A stretch of DNA of 64,000 nucleotides from Cantharellus purpuraceus (GCA_025174535.1 JALBUN010000048.1:558001-622000); one strand, 5' to 3'. Shown: positions 32,342-42,867, numbered from the stretch's first letter. The notes: generated by a model not told the origin, from the sequence alone. A program made the numbers and translations.

Positions 32342-32907
32342 GATGCTTGTTTGGAATCATGTCAGTATACAATATTCTGATGTATATCTCATATACATCA
32401 GAATTTCAATGATACATAAAGCCAGGGAGTTACAATTTGGATATCTTAAAAGATTTCGGATGTGTGAAATTTTCATAAATATAAACATATATTTCATATT
32501 TTAATAAACTTTAAAAGATAAGATATTTGGTTGAGATGAACATAATTATTTACATGGATATAATAGGAATGTCTATATTAATATAATTGGTATTATATAG
32601 GGTATTTAGATATACAAATACCAGGTGGGGATTAAAGATAGTTCAAATTATATTACAAGTATTGTATAAGAAAGAATCAATGATATTTGGATGTTCCCTC
32701 AAGAGAGTTGCCACCACTAAATGGGGAAAAAAAGAATTATTTTTGAGAATTATGCCAAAATATGAAAATAAGTTTTAATCTAGTATATTGTGTAAAATTT
32801 GAGAATCATGTTGAAATATGAAAATAAGTTTTAATCCAAGTGTGTTGTGTAAAATTTGAGGAAAATAGGTTGTATATACATATTTGTTGTATTTCTGAAC
32901 AAGCATC
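32342..32907 (+). mobile_element. MITE M6 (inside copia RNase H)
   Basis: This 566-bp copy is flanked by TTA (32,339-32,341 and 32,908-32,910). It interrupts minus-strand copia-A RNase H: removal of the element and one TTA gives an uninterrupted cagttagcaac. The near-terminal palindrome at 32,374-32,404 has loop CTC instead of GAG. The long arms are unchanged, so the loop has flipped relative to other copies. Confidence 0.92.
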
Positions 32908-33095
32908 TTAGCAACTGTTTCAACCACATGGCTTCATGTCCTGCAAAGTTAGCTGACATGTATTCAGCATCAGATGAGGATGTTGCCACTGTGGGTTACT
33001 ATTTGCTGCTCCACCAATGAAGAAGGCATATCCAGTTGTTGACCATCTCCTGTCCTCATCCCCTGCATAGTTAGCATCGCAGTAGACCTGGAGCA

Positions 33096-33837
33096 TGTTA
33101 TTTGGAAGACCGGACTTCTAGGGGAGAGGGGAACAGAGGGGGAACAGAGGGGATAGAAGGAACAGGAGCACATAGGAGGCTCAGGAGGTTGAGGGGGATG
33201 TAGGAAAGCGAGGGGAAATGGTTAGGAGGGAAGAGGAGAAGCCCCTGTAAGCTCCACACACATCAGATCATTCTCCTATATTTCTTTTATATTTTATTTC
33301 GTCATTTCCCCCTATTGGCTCCACCCCCCATTTCGTTTTTATCACAAGTTTCTTTCCCATGTTTCAAATGACACAGAACTTTTATCACGAGTTATTAGCA
33401 TGCATATCTTGTATAAAACATGCCTAGCTAGATATGCAATGGACTAGAGAATTTGCTCTCACCTGTTTTTGTTGACTGTGTATGAACTATTCATTTCTGG
33501 AATAACTCCAGAACGAACGCGTATTTCTACAACCTTTTGCATACTCTTCCAGAGTATTGCAACATATATTCGAATCCCAGTTTGCGAAGCCTAAGCTCCA
33601 CTGGTTGATTTTCTATTAAGCATTTACTCTCATTTGAGTCATCTGCTTCTGCTCCCTGCTCAAATTGTCAAAATCTAGACGAATATCACACCAAATCCCA
33701 TCAAACTTCATAGGAAGATACTACTCAAGTATATCTTTAATTCGACTACCCTACATCCAGTTCCCATCACTCCCTCTGTCTCTATTTGAAATCTACTCTC
33801 CACACACCCCCAGCAAGGCGAAATTATTTTTTCAACA
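33096..33837 (-). mobile_element. LTR family C, solo LTR in copia RNase H
   Basis: This is a 742-bp solo LTR in reverse orientation (element ends TGTTGAAAAA...CCAAATAACA). It has a perfect target duplication GAGCA (33,091-33,095 and 33,838-33,842). It lies in the copia sequence encoding MLQVYCDANYAG, at the start of RNase H. It is the longest of the family copies here. Confidence 0.92.
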
Positions 33838-34084
33838 GAGCATTGCCTGAGAGCCAGAGTCTGGAGGTCCATACATGTGTCATCCCCAGTTCAGCAGTCC
33901 CTTTGAGATATTTGAGCACATGCTGCACCACCTTCCAATGACCCAAACCAGGATTTGAGTTGAATTAGTAAAGTTCACCAACCGCATGTGAAATGTCCGG
34001 TCTGGTTCCAATTGCAAGGTAATTCAGGCTCCCAACGGCAGCAAGGTATGGAACACCTCTCATGGCCTCAGCATCCTCCTTTGA

Positions 34085-35073
34085 CTATGGACAGAGATTC
34101 TTGGAGAGATGACAGCCTGGATCAAGAGTTGACACTGACTTGCAATTCTCCATGTTGAACCACTTCAAAACATCCAGTGCGTACTTGTGCTGATTAATGT
34201 GCAATGTCCTCTTTCTCCTGTCCCTGTGAATTTCCAGACCAACAATGTACCTGGCAGGTCCCATGTCCTTCATTTTGAAGTGTTGCAACAGCTCAAGCTT
34301 TACTTTGTCAAGATGGGTGCAACTGTTGCATGCTATAAGCTGATTGTCAACATAGACAGGGATGTAGACTTTGACGGGTCCTTGGATGTAGAGGTAAAGG
34401 CAGCTGTCTACCTTGGATCTGGTGAATCCCATGTTGGCTTGGTCCAGTTTGGCATGCCACCTGTTTCCCCCTGGTCTGGTTCCATAGATGGCCTTGTTTA
34501 GTCTCCCAACCTTGTCTCCTTGCCTGTACCCATCTGGAAGTTCCTCTTCAATATCCCCATTCAAATAGGCAGATTTAAAATCGACTTGGTCCAATTCCAG
34601 ATCCTCAAGGGCAGCAAGGGCCAGGAGTACTCTGAGCATGTTGAATCTCACAACAGGGGCAAATGTTTCCATGAAGTCAATCCCTGCCTTTTGTGTGTAT
34701 ATTTTTGCAACCACTCTAGATCTGAAGCACTCAATGGATCCATCAGGGTTCTTCTTAAGTTTGAATACCCATTTGGAGCCCACAGCCTTCTTGCCTGCAG
34801 GGAGATCCACCACCATCCAAACATTGTTGTCCATGAGTGACTGATATTCTTCATCGCAGGACTCTCTCTACCATGATGCATCAACTCTAGACATGGCTTC
34901 CTGATAAGTGGATGGTTCAGAGCAGTCAGGAGTGTTGCTGAGGTTGACAAGTCCCTCAAGTGGATGTTGGACAGATAGTATGGCAGATTCAGCCTGTTCC
35001 ACCCCCTCAGTTGGATCATCTCTCTCCTGTGACTCAGGTAGAGGATTCCTGTACTGGGCAGCATTTGGGACAA
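34085..35073 (-). pseudogene. pol: copia-A reverse transcriptase, minus strand
   Basis: A 249-codon frame (34,834-34,085) includes KKAVGSKWVFKLKKNPDGS, TFAPVVRFNMLRVLLALA, LDQVDFKSAYLNGDIEEEL, LNKAIYGTRPGGNRWH, VYVDNQLIACN and MKDMGPARYIVGLEIHRD. These are the usual Ty1/copia RT blocks. The catalytic VDD reads VDN. The linker upstream continues in another frame to 35,170. Stops near 34,865-34,870 and just after 34,085 break it. RNase H follows across the solo LTR. Confidence 0.85.
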
Positions 35074-35170
35074 GCCACCATGGTTGGGGAGGGATGCAGA
35101 TACGTGCTGAATGCCTTGGAGGAGGGTCAGGTGGTAGAGGTGGAGATGGGGATGGTGGAGGGGATGCTGT

Positions 35171-35336
35171 TGTTGAAATGCTCTGAAGGTCCCTAGAAAG
35201 ATTGGTATGGATTGGATTATTCTATGAGGAGATATGAGTGTTTTATGTGTTACAATTTCACTTTTTTGCTGAGTTTGTATTTTGGCTTATCTAATAACAC
35301 ACATCTTCCCTTTTGAGCTCTACAGATTATGGGCCC
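35171..35336 (+). repeat. copia-A 5' LTR and primer site
   Basis: The 154-bp LTR (35,171-35,324, TGTTGAAATG...GAGCTCTACA) is followed at 35,325 by GATTATGGGCCC. This is one mismatch from the complement of the initiator tRNA-Met anticodon arm, the same half-tRNA priming site as in copia E. The left flank is minus-strand copia linker sequence. Confidence 0.8.
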
Positions 35337-35785
35337 TGGCCTCCAGCTCTAAACAGTTGCTCAAACACACTTATATCATCAAAATCCTCTCATTCCCATC
35401 CACCTTTTCCAACCCTCTCATTCCCCATTAAACAACAACTTCAACCTCAACCACACTTCCCTTTTGGACCCATTACATCCTCCCCTTCCCCCTCAGTTTC
35501 TCCCAGCAGTCATCTCTTCAGCTTCCAAAGAGTTTCAGCTTCCAGTGGTGAGAAAGGATTCCTCCTCATTCCCTAGTGTTACAAAGCCACACCCTGGCCT
35601 TAGTTCCTCAGTTGACTGAGGCCTCTTGTTAACCTTGGGTGCTGGAGTCTGTGGTCTGCAGACTCATAACAGTTCACCTGATTTGCAGTGAGGTTGTGCC
35701 ATCTCATTCTGAGTCTTGTTGTCTCTGAAGTTGCTGGGAGGTGATTGTTGCCATTTGGACTATTTTCTCTATCCCTAGGACCCCT

Positions 35786-37216
35786 TGTATGGGAACTGGT
35801 TTTCCCTTAAAAAAGATCTTGTTTAAAGTCCCAAAACTGTACAATTTCGCTTCATGGCCTTAAAATATCAGCATATATGTGCTGCTTTCTCTTGATTCAG
35901 GGCCATTCAAATATTCTCTATTTTTTCATATTTTTTTTGGGAATTTTCCATGCAGAAATGAGTCTACAAACTTATTGTTCTGCTGGGCGAAGTTTTGGGA
36001 CCCACATGGACCCACAAACCTTCGCAGATGTCAGCAGCCCCAAAGTCAGCCGGAGTCACCCAGACAACTGACTCATTTTCAATCACATGACTCATTTTAA
36101 TCTCCAACTCAATCTGGTCACCACTGCCAGTAAATGCTCAATATCTTCACAACCACTGCACCTCTTGACTCCATTTTCAGTGGAGAGTTCAATAGAAGCT
36201 GTGCCTACCCATAGCTGTGCTAATCAGCCCGGGAAACGAAGTATTGACCGAGTTATTTGAGTAATGGTGACTCATGCAATGACTCCTGCCATGACTCATG
36301 CTATGACTCCTGTGATTACTCATACTATGACTCCTGCTCTGAGTCACACTATGACTCCATCCATGATTCATGCCATGAGTCAGAGCAAATCCAAGCAGCT
36401 CATTGGCTAGGAAACTTCCACCCCCTTCTCACATATTCCACTAGCTTCTAGTAGATTCCATCTATTAATAGGTAGAAGTTTCCAGTAGTATTAGTCAGCT
36501 CCTGTAAATACAATATAAAAGGAGCCCATTCTGCCTCTGAATAAATAACCATTTCTACCCCATCATTTGCACATCAGTGTGACTAGAGTGACATACAGTG
36601 TCATCCTCTATATCTCAGTAACTGTTGATTGTCCAGTTCAAGGGTCGCTTACAGTTGTGTAACTGTATTCGATTGCACTCGAAGTAGTGATTGTCCTGCT
36701 TTGGGCGTGAGTGTAGTATCTACCTTGCGTGACTACGAATCTACAGGGTGAGATTGTCTGTCGATAGTCCTGCCATTAGTGCTCTTGTTTAAGTTACTAG
36801 TGTGTACTGCCTTTGCAGAGCATTAGAATCTTGAACTTGTGTGAAGCAGTTGCTAGACTACTTCACACATCGCTGTTACCCGCTTCAGAGTGTCACTGGT
36901 TGGATGGTCGGATTCATCCACCTACTTCCTCTAGCCTCTAAGTGCATTCCCCTCTTTTTGGAATATCTGGACCCCTAAGCGTCCATGAACTCTAGACTCT
37001 GGAAGTCTTATTCATTCCCTACTGCTAAGAAATGTATTACCTTCCTGCGTATTGTCTGCATTGACCATTACAAGGGATTGTAACCAAAGTACAAACGTTA
37101 AATCGTTTCTGGAGTTGTGCTGCAGTAGGATTTGATATTCTTCTCAGCTGTTCATTCACGGAATTGTGGTGATTTAGAGTTTGCCCTAATACCATAATTT
37201 TACGGGTTCCAAAACA
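35786..37216 (+). mobile_element. LTR family B, solo LTR with AP-1-like array
   Basis: This is a 1,431-bp solo LTR starting TGTATGGGAACTGG and ending GGTTCCAAAACA. It has a perfect target duplication CCCCT (35,781-35,785 and 37,217-37,221). A TATA box (TATAAAA, 36,514-36,520) predicts a start near 36,545. About 130 bp upstream of it lies a 12-bp-periodic array of TGACTCA-like sites. It inserted in the copia-A leader. A second, shorter copy (41,843-42,867) lacks the array. Confidence 0.9.
36268..36387 (+). promoter_or_regulatory. 12-bp array of AP-1/Gcn4-like sites
   Basis: Ten consecutive 12-bp units start with TGACTCA, TGACTCC, TTACTCA, TGATTCA or TGAGTCA at 36,268, 36,280, 36,292, 36,304, 36,316, 36,328, 36,340, 36,352, 36,364 and 36,376. 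Two further perfect TGACTCA sites lie at 36,069 and 36,088. TGACTCA/TGAGTCA is the consensus of fungal bZIP factors of the Gcn4/AP-1 class. Binding is inferred from the motif. Confidence 0.7.
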
Positions 37217-37310
37217 CCCCTCTGGACGACTCAGGACCGTTTTGGACCCTCCTAGGACTATTAAATCTTGGATTTGGTGCTCTGCACTTAATTTTACCCT
37301 CCTGCACTTC

Positions 37311-38940
37311 CTGTGTGTGTATCCCCCCCATATCTTGTCTACATAGTGTTCACACCCTCTTTAACCATCTCACAACACTGCCAACCTATCCTATCACCTG
37401 TTCACCTGCAATCATCAAAAACTGCATTTGAACTTGTATACACTTATCCAAAATATACTCATATCTCACCCAATTTGTCTAGTCATACCTATCCCTTGCT
37501 GCACATATCTATAAACCATGTCTACAACCACCTCCAACAATGACACTCCCTCTCCTAAGTTCCCCATGCTCTCAGATTCAAATTATCATGACTGGGCATT
37601 CAACATGACTGCAAGGTTGCATTCAAAGGGCTTGTGGATGCTTGTCAATGGCAAGAAGAAGTGCCCCACTGAACCTGCAGCCATGGAGAAATGGGAAATG
37701 GATCAGGAGGTAGCAGCTAGACTCATTGCGTCAACCTTGGAACAAGGGCAGCAAGTTCATGTTCAGGGATTAGAGGATGATTTGGTGAAAATGTGGGAGG
37801 CTCTGCACAAGGTCCATGTTCAGAAGCAGGCAGGCACTCATTTCAATGCCTATGATGCACTCTTCAATATATGAAAGGCTCCTGATGAGATACTCCAGTC
37901 ACTGATTGGTCATGTCAGCTCTGCCATGCAACTCTGCCAGAATCTTTGTCCATCTGATGGCTCATATACCCTGGCCAGACAGGATGAAGAACTGGTGATC
38001 ATGACACTCATTAGAGCCCTTCCTGAAGAGTTTGACAGCTTCACATCTGTGTTACTGCTTCAAAAGGACATTAACAAGGCCAAAGTTATTGAAGCCTTCA
38101 TCATGGAGGAGAACAACCGTCTGCATCATTCTGTTCAATCAGCCATGCTGTCCAACAAACCACCTGCTTCAACATCCTCTAAATGATGCAACTTCTGCAA
38201 ACCATCCACTCACAACACTGATGTTTGCTTTGCTCTAGCCAATGCCAAGAAGGCAAATCTGGAGCACAGACAGACAGCTAAGCAAGAGAAGAAGCAGAAG
38301 CAGAAGGCAAAGCAGGCAGAAGAATCTACCTCCTCTGTTGTTGAAGTTGCAGGATTGGCATTTATCACTGCAAGCATTCCCTCTCCTCATCATGCACATC
38401 TTGTCTCTGATACCAGTTCCCTTTGGTGTACTGATTCAGGGGCTTCATTACATATGACTCCACATTGCCATTGGTTTAAGGAACTCAAACCTCATAGAGC
38501 TCCCATTGAATTGACAGACAATAGTGTTGTGTACTCTGAAGGGATTGGCATGGTGATGTTTTGCCCAAATGACCCAAACTTGAACCCTATACTGTTCAGC
38601 AATGTACTATACATTCCCAAACTTGCAAACAGCCTTCTCTCCATCCTCTTCTTGACCATGCACTGTTAGATTTGTGTGGAAATCATAGGAGCAGTTGTGA
38701 AATTCTACAAGTTGGGTAAACTGATATATACTGCAACAGTCAAGGAGAAACTGGCATACCTGGATGGCAACACTCTCTCTCACACTGCACACATTGCTGC
38801 ATCTAAGTCACTGGATCTACAACTCTGGCACTGTTGCTTTGGGCACCTGGGGATTGATGCTGTCAAACAGCTGATCACGCAGAATATGGTGGAGGGGATG
38901 GACATCACATCAGACAATCCATTCCCCAAAATCTGTGAAG
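37311..38940 (+). pseudogene. gag: copia-A gag-protease, plus strand
   Basis: Gag starts at ATG 37,518 (MSTTTSNNDTPSPKFPML). An in-frame TGA follows codon 118, and Gag continues through LIRALPEEFDSFTSVLL and a CX2C...H...C type knuckle (CNFCKPSTHNTDVC). The protease site is LWCTDSGASLHMT (~38,420). The pre-integrase domain LQLWHCCFGHLGIDAVKQLI follows, up to 38,938. The sequence then switches to opposite-strand copia DNA. The 118-codon block is nearly identical to 5,389-5,745. Confidence 0.85.
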
Positions 38941-40783
38941 CTGAGGATGTGGTTAGGAAAGAGAATTGGTGCAATGAGTACTCTCCTCCTTTATCATCTC
39001 TCAGGGTTTTGATCTGTTTGCCAGTCTGATTCTCCACCAGTGCTTTGAACTGCTTGAATGCATCTAATGCCTGGTCCTTGGTCTTGATTAAGTACAGGCT
39101 CACAAAACAAGATTTGTCATCAATGAATGTGATCCAGTACCTAAATCTTTGTCTGGTGGGCACCTTCAATAGGCCATGAACATCAGAATGGATGAGTTGG
39201 AGGATGTCCATGGCCCTGAAAGAGGCTTTCTTGGGGAATGAATCACAGTGTTGTTTACCATGAATGCACACTTCACAGATTTTGGGGAATGGATTGTCTG
39301 ATGTGATGTCCATCCCCTCCACCATATTCTGCATGATCAGCTGTTTGACAGCATCAATCCCCAGGTGCCCAAAAGCGATGGTGCCAGAGTTGTAGATCCA
39401 GTGACTTGGATGCAGCAATGTGTGCAGTGTGAGAGAGAGTGTTGCCATCCAGGTATGCCAGTCTCTCCTTGACTGTTACAGTGTTGAAAATTTCACCTTG
39501 CTGGGGGGGTGTGGAGAGTAGATTTCAAATAATGACAGAGGGAGTAATGGGAACTGGGTGTATGCATAGTCAAATTGAAGATATATCTTGGGAGTATCCT
39601 CGTACAAAGTTTGATGAGATTTGGTGTAGTCCTCGTCTAGATATTGACAATTTGAGCAGGGATCAGAAGCAGATGACTCGAACGAGAATAAATGCTTAAT
39701 AGAAAATCAACCAGTGGAGCTTAGGCTTCGCAAACTGGGATTCGAATAGATGTTGCAATACTTTAGAAAGTATGCAAAGGCTTGAAGAAATTCAAGTTTG
39801 TTCTGGAGTTATTCCAGAAACGAGTAGTTCAGACACAGTCAACAAAAACAAGTGAGAGCAAATTCTCTAGTCCATTTCATATCTAGCTAAGCATGTTTTA
39901 TACAAGATATGTGTCCTTAGAACATGTGATAAAAGTCCTGAATCATTTGAAACATGGGAAAGAAACTTGTGATAAAAACGAAATGGGAGTGGAGCCAATA
40001 GGGGAAAAATGATGAAATAAAATATAAAAGAAATATAGGAGAATAATCTGATGGGTGTGGAGCTTACAGGGGCTTCTCTTCTTCCCTCCTAACCATTTCC
40101 CCTTGCTTTCCTACCTCCCCCTCAACCTCCTGAGTCTCCTATGTGCTCCTGTTCCCCCTCTCTCCTAACCCCTTTCTCCCATAATCAACATGCAGTATAT
40201 ATCAGTTTACCCAACTTGTAGAATTTCACAACTGCTCCTATGATTTCCACACAAATCTAACAGTGCATGGTCAAGAAGAGGATGGAGAGAAGGCTGTTTG
40301 CAAGTTTGGGAATGTATAGTACATTGCTGAACAGTATAGGGTTCAAGTTTGGGTCATTTGGGCAAAACATCACCATGCCAATCCCTTCAGAGTACACAAC
40401 ACTATTGTCTGTCAATTCAATGGGAGCTCTATGAGGTTTGAGTTCCTTAAACCAATGGCAATGTGGAGTCATATGTAATGAAGCCCCTGAATCAGTACAC
40501 CAAAGGGAACTGGTATCAGAGACAAGATGTGCATGATGAGGAGAGGGAATGCTTGCAGTGATAAATGCCAATCCTGCAACTTCAACAACAGAGGAGGTAG
40601 ATTCTTCTGCCTGCTTTGCCTTCTGCTTCTGCTTCTTCTCTTGCTTAGCTGTCTGTCTGTGCTCCAGATTTGCCTTCTTGGCATTGGCTAGAGCAAAGCA
40701 AACATCAGTGTTGTGAGTGGATGGTTTGCAGAAGTTGCATCATTTAGAGGATGTTGAAGCAGGTGGTTTGTTGGACAGCATGT
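38941..40783 (-). pseudogene. copia-A gag/protease/integrase, reversed segment
   Basis: On the minus strand the order is gag end (MLSNKPPASTSSK, 40,783), knuckle, protease frame (40,571-40,257, 104 codons identical in protein to 38,355-38,669), then, after the solo LTR C, the pre-integrase domain. Next comes the integrase finger and core (VCIHGKQHCDSFP, LIHSDVHGLLKVPTRQ, LRDDKGGEYSLHQF) down to 38,945. It forms ~795-bp inverted arms with 38,143-38,938. It probably derives from the minus-strand copia whose 3' part is at 31,900-35,170. Confidence 0.8.
39482..40190 (+). mobile_element. LTR family C, solo LTR in reversed copia
   Basis: This is a 709-bp solo LTR, TGTTGAAAATTTC...ATAATCAACA. It is flanked by TACAG (39,477-39,481) and TGCAG (40,191-40,195), a 5-bp duplication with one transition. 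The intact copia copy at 38,727-38,742 shows the empty site. Confidence 0.9.
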
Positions 40784-41150
40784 CAACATCTGGATATGCC
40801 TTCTTCATTGGTGGAGCAGCAGTCAGTTGGAGCAGCAAACGGCAACCCACAGTGGGAACATCCTCATCTGATGCTGAATACATGTCAGCTAACTTTGCAG
40901 GACGTGAAGCCATGTGGTTGAAACCCTTCCTCCAGTCATGCTTTATTGTGACAGCCAACCTGCCATTGGGGTATCCAAGAACCCTGAACACCACTCCAGG
41001 ATGAAGCACATTGATGTTATGTATCACTGGTTGAGGGAAAAGGTGGAAAGGAGATTGGTGAAACTCCAGTTTGTGCTGACAAATGAGATGGTAGCTGATG
41101 TGCTAACCAAGAGTCTGGTGGGTGCCAAGCATGTGAAGTTCAGAGATTGA
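40784..41150 (+). pseudogene. pol: copia-A RNase H C-terminal part
   Basis: The segment reads STSGYAFFIGGAAVSWSSK, QPTVGTSSSDAEYMSANFAG and REAMWLK. After a frame change near 40,923 it continues LPPVMLYCDSQPAIGVSK, MKHIDVMYHWLREKV and NEMVADVLTKSLVGAKHVK, ending at 41,150. The frame change comes from loss of 26 bp compared with the minus-strand copy (see findings). The purine tract and 3' LTR follow. Confidence 0.85.
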
Positions 41151-41193
41151 TTAGAGACTGGTAGGATTGAAGGGATAGTTCATTGAGGGGGTG

Positions 41194-41842
41194 TGTTGGA
41201 ATGCACTGAAGGTCCCTAGAAATATTGGTATGGATTGGATTATTCTATGTGTTACGCACTAGGTCCGATTGGGGGTTGGAGATTGGGTTGGAGGTTGGGT
41301 TGGAGTCAGAGAGGGAGTTGGGGTATGTCGTGGGGTCGGAACAGACTTGGCGTCAGCTTATGTGCTGCGCCCTCACTAATACTGGTGTCCGAGATTTTGG
41401 AGACGGAGTACAACTTAGAGAGTTAGGACTGGACTTAGGAACTAGGCATGATTCGATATTCAAACTGGGGAATGAAGTCTCCAGTCGGCAACTTAAATAC
41501 ATATTTGAAATCTAATAATAATTACTCTGGTGTTGGGTCTCTGAGGCCAACGGCCTTACATGAGTATGTCCAAGTCCGACGGGGACGGATGTCCGGGTTC
41601 CTATGGTGATGCTGATGCATCAATTGGAACTGGAGATGGATGGGCGATTCGGCAGTGACAATCGGACAGATAAATGGAGACGTGATGGTTTCCAAATGGA
41701 GTATAGATTTCATATGCATGGGGATCTGAGTGGATCAGACAGGGATCTGGGCATTAATGAATATAGTCATAACACTATGAGGAGATATGAGTGTTTTATG
41801 TGTTACAATTTTGCTTTTTTACTGAGTTTGTATTTTGGCTTA
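41194..41842 (+). repeat. copia-A 3' LTR, interrupted and truncated
   Basis: The LTR starts TGTTGGAATGCACTG directly after the GAGGGGGTG tract. After 57 bp it is interrupted by a chromovirus solo LTR (41,251-41,774), resumes at 41,780 and ends at TTGGCTTA (41,842), where LTR B begins. Its last ~30 bp are missing. Confidence 0.85.
41251..41774 (-). mobile_element. chromovirus solo LTR
   Basis: This is a reverse-orientation copy of the LTR of the element at 14,383-22,167: TGTTACGCAC at its left end and GTCATAACA at its right. It is flanked by a perfect CTATG duplication (41,246-41,250 and 41,775-41,779). At 524 bp it is slightly longer than the paired LTRs. It marks a second insertion of the family followed by LTR-LTR recombination. 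Confidence 0.92.
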
Positions 41843-42867
41843 TGTATGGGAACCACCTTTTCCCTATCAAGTTCTATTTATGCAGCACCAATGTGCTCTA
41901 TTTCACTTTTCCATTCCTAAATATCAGCATATACATGGTGCTTGTGCTTGGAATGGACTTATTCTGCAGTGCTACAGTTGTGGACCCATATGCACCCACA
42001 AACTTTCACACAGTCAGCACTCCACCCTTGGAGGCATTTGGCCTGAATTCAAGCTCAGATGTCTCTGATCAATAAATAATCTGTAACTTGACAACCACAG
42101 CCTCTCAGGGCACATTTTTCCATGGAGATCATGACCTGAGATGTGGCTATCCATGGCTGTGCAAACCAGTGCAGAAAACAGGGTGGATACCCTTCTTTTT
42201 GCCTGATCAGTGCCTAGTTCAGGGATCAGAGCAGGTGATGGGTGATCAGATCAGGTAATTGGCTTGGAATATTCTACCCCTTTCTTCCACCTTCCACTAC
42301 CTTCCAGTGGTTTTCATCTATTAATAGGTAGAATATTCCATTAGTCAGCCCCTGTAAATACAATATATAAGGAGGCCATTTTGCCTCTAAAATAACAACA
42401 TATTCTACCACTTCTACCCATCTTCTGCACACCAGTGTGACTAGAGTGACATACACTGTCATTCTCTATCTCAGTAACTGTTGATTACCAGTTCAAGGAT
42501 CTTTTACAGTTGTGTAACTGTACTTGATTGCACTCAAAGTAGTGATATTCCTGCTTTGGGTGTGAGTGTCGTATCTGCCTCACGTGACTACAAATCTACA
42601 GGGTGAGATTGTCTGTCAATAGTCCTGCCATTAGTGCTCTTGTTTAAGTAACTAGTGTGTACTGCCTTTGCAGAACCATGTGAAGCAGTTGCTAGACTAC
42701 TTCACACATTGCTGTTACCCACTTCAGAGTGTCACTGGTTGAATGGTTGGATTCATCCACCTACTTCCTTTAGCCTCTAAGTGCATTCCCCTCATTTTGG
42801 AATATCTGGACCCCTAAGTGTCCATGAACTCTAGACTCTGGATTCATTCCCTGTAGGTTCCAAAACA
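41843..42867 (+). repeat. LTR family B, shorter copy
   Basis: It starts TGTATGGGAACC and ends AGGTTCCAAAACA, the same termini as 35,786-37,216, but is about 400 bp shorter. It lacks the AP-1-like array and ~180 bp before the right end. A TATATAAGGAGG box is at about 42,365. The flanking pentamers do not match, so it may have arisen by rearrangement and not by simple insertion. Confidence 0.8.

Larger units (their letters stand above)
31900..35170 (-). mobile_element. copia-A element, 3' part, minus strand
   Basis: In element order this runs from 35,170 down to the 3' LTR (32,054-31,900). It contains the integrase-RT linker, RT, RNase H and the LTR. It is split by MITE M6 (32,342-32,907) and by a solo LTR C (33,096-33,837). 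It abuts the plus-strand copia-A LTR at 35,171. The missing integrase-gag part is probably the minus-strand copia sequence at 38,941-40,783. Confidence 0.8.
35171..41842 (+). mobile_element. copia-A element, plus strand, rearranged
   Basis: The element has a 5' LTR (35,171-35,324), primer site, long leader, gag-protease (37,518-38,940), a final RNase H part (40,784-41,150) and a 3' LTR from 41,194. The integrase-RT core is replaced by a minus-strand copia segment (38,941-40,783). A solo LTR B sits in the leader, a solo LTR C in the reversed segment, and a chromovirus solo LTR in the 3' LTR. The 3' LTR is cut short at 41,842 by LTR B. It cannot be autonomous. Confidence 0.7.

Noticed and set aside
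36268..36387. CRISPR-like array
   Set aside because: The units are contiguous 12-bp tandem repeats without spacers in a fungal LTR.
36257..36451. Short frames with SCNDSCHDSCYDSC or SMSHGRSHCMSH repeats
   Set aside because: These are translations of the 12-bp AP-1-like array in LTR B, upstream of its TATA box. It is non-coding regulatory sequence.
35786..42867. LTR B copies at 35,786 and 41,843 as the two LTRs of one element
   Set aside because: The first has its own perfect CCCCT duplication on both sides and so is a solo LTR. Everything between the copies is copia-A and other insertions.
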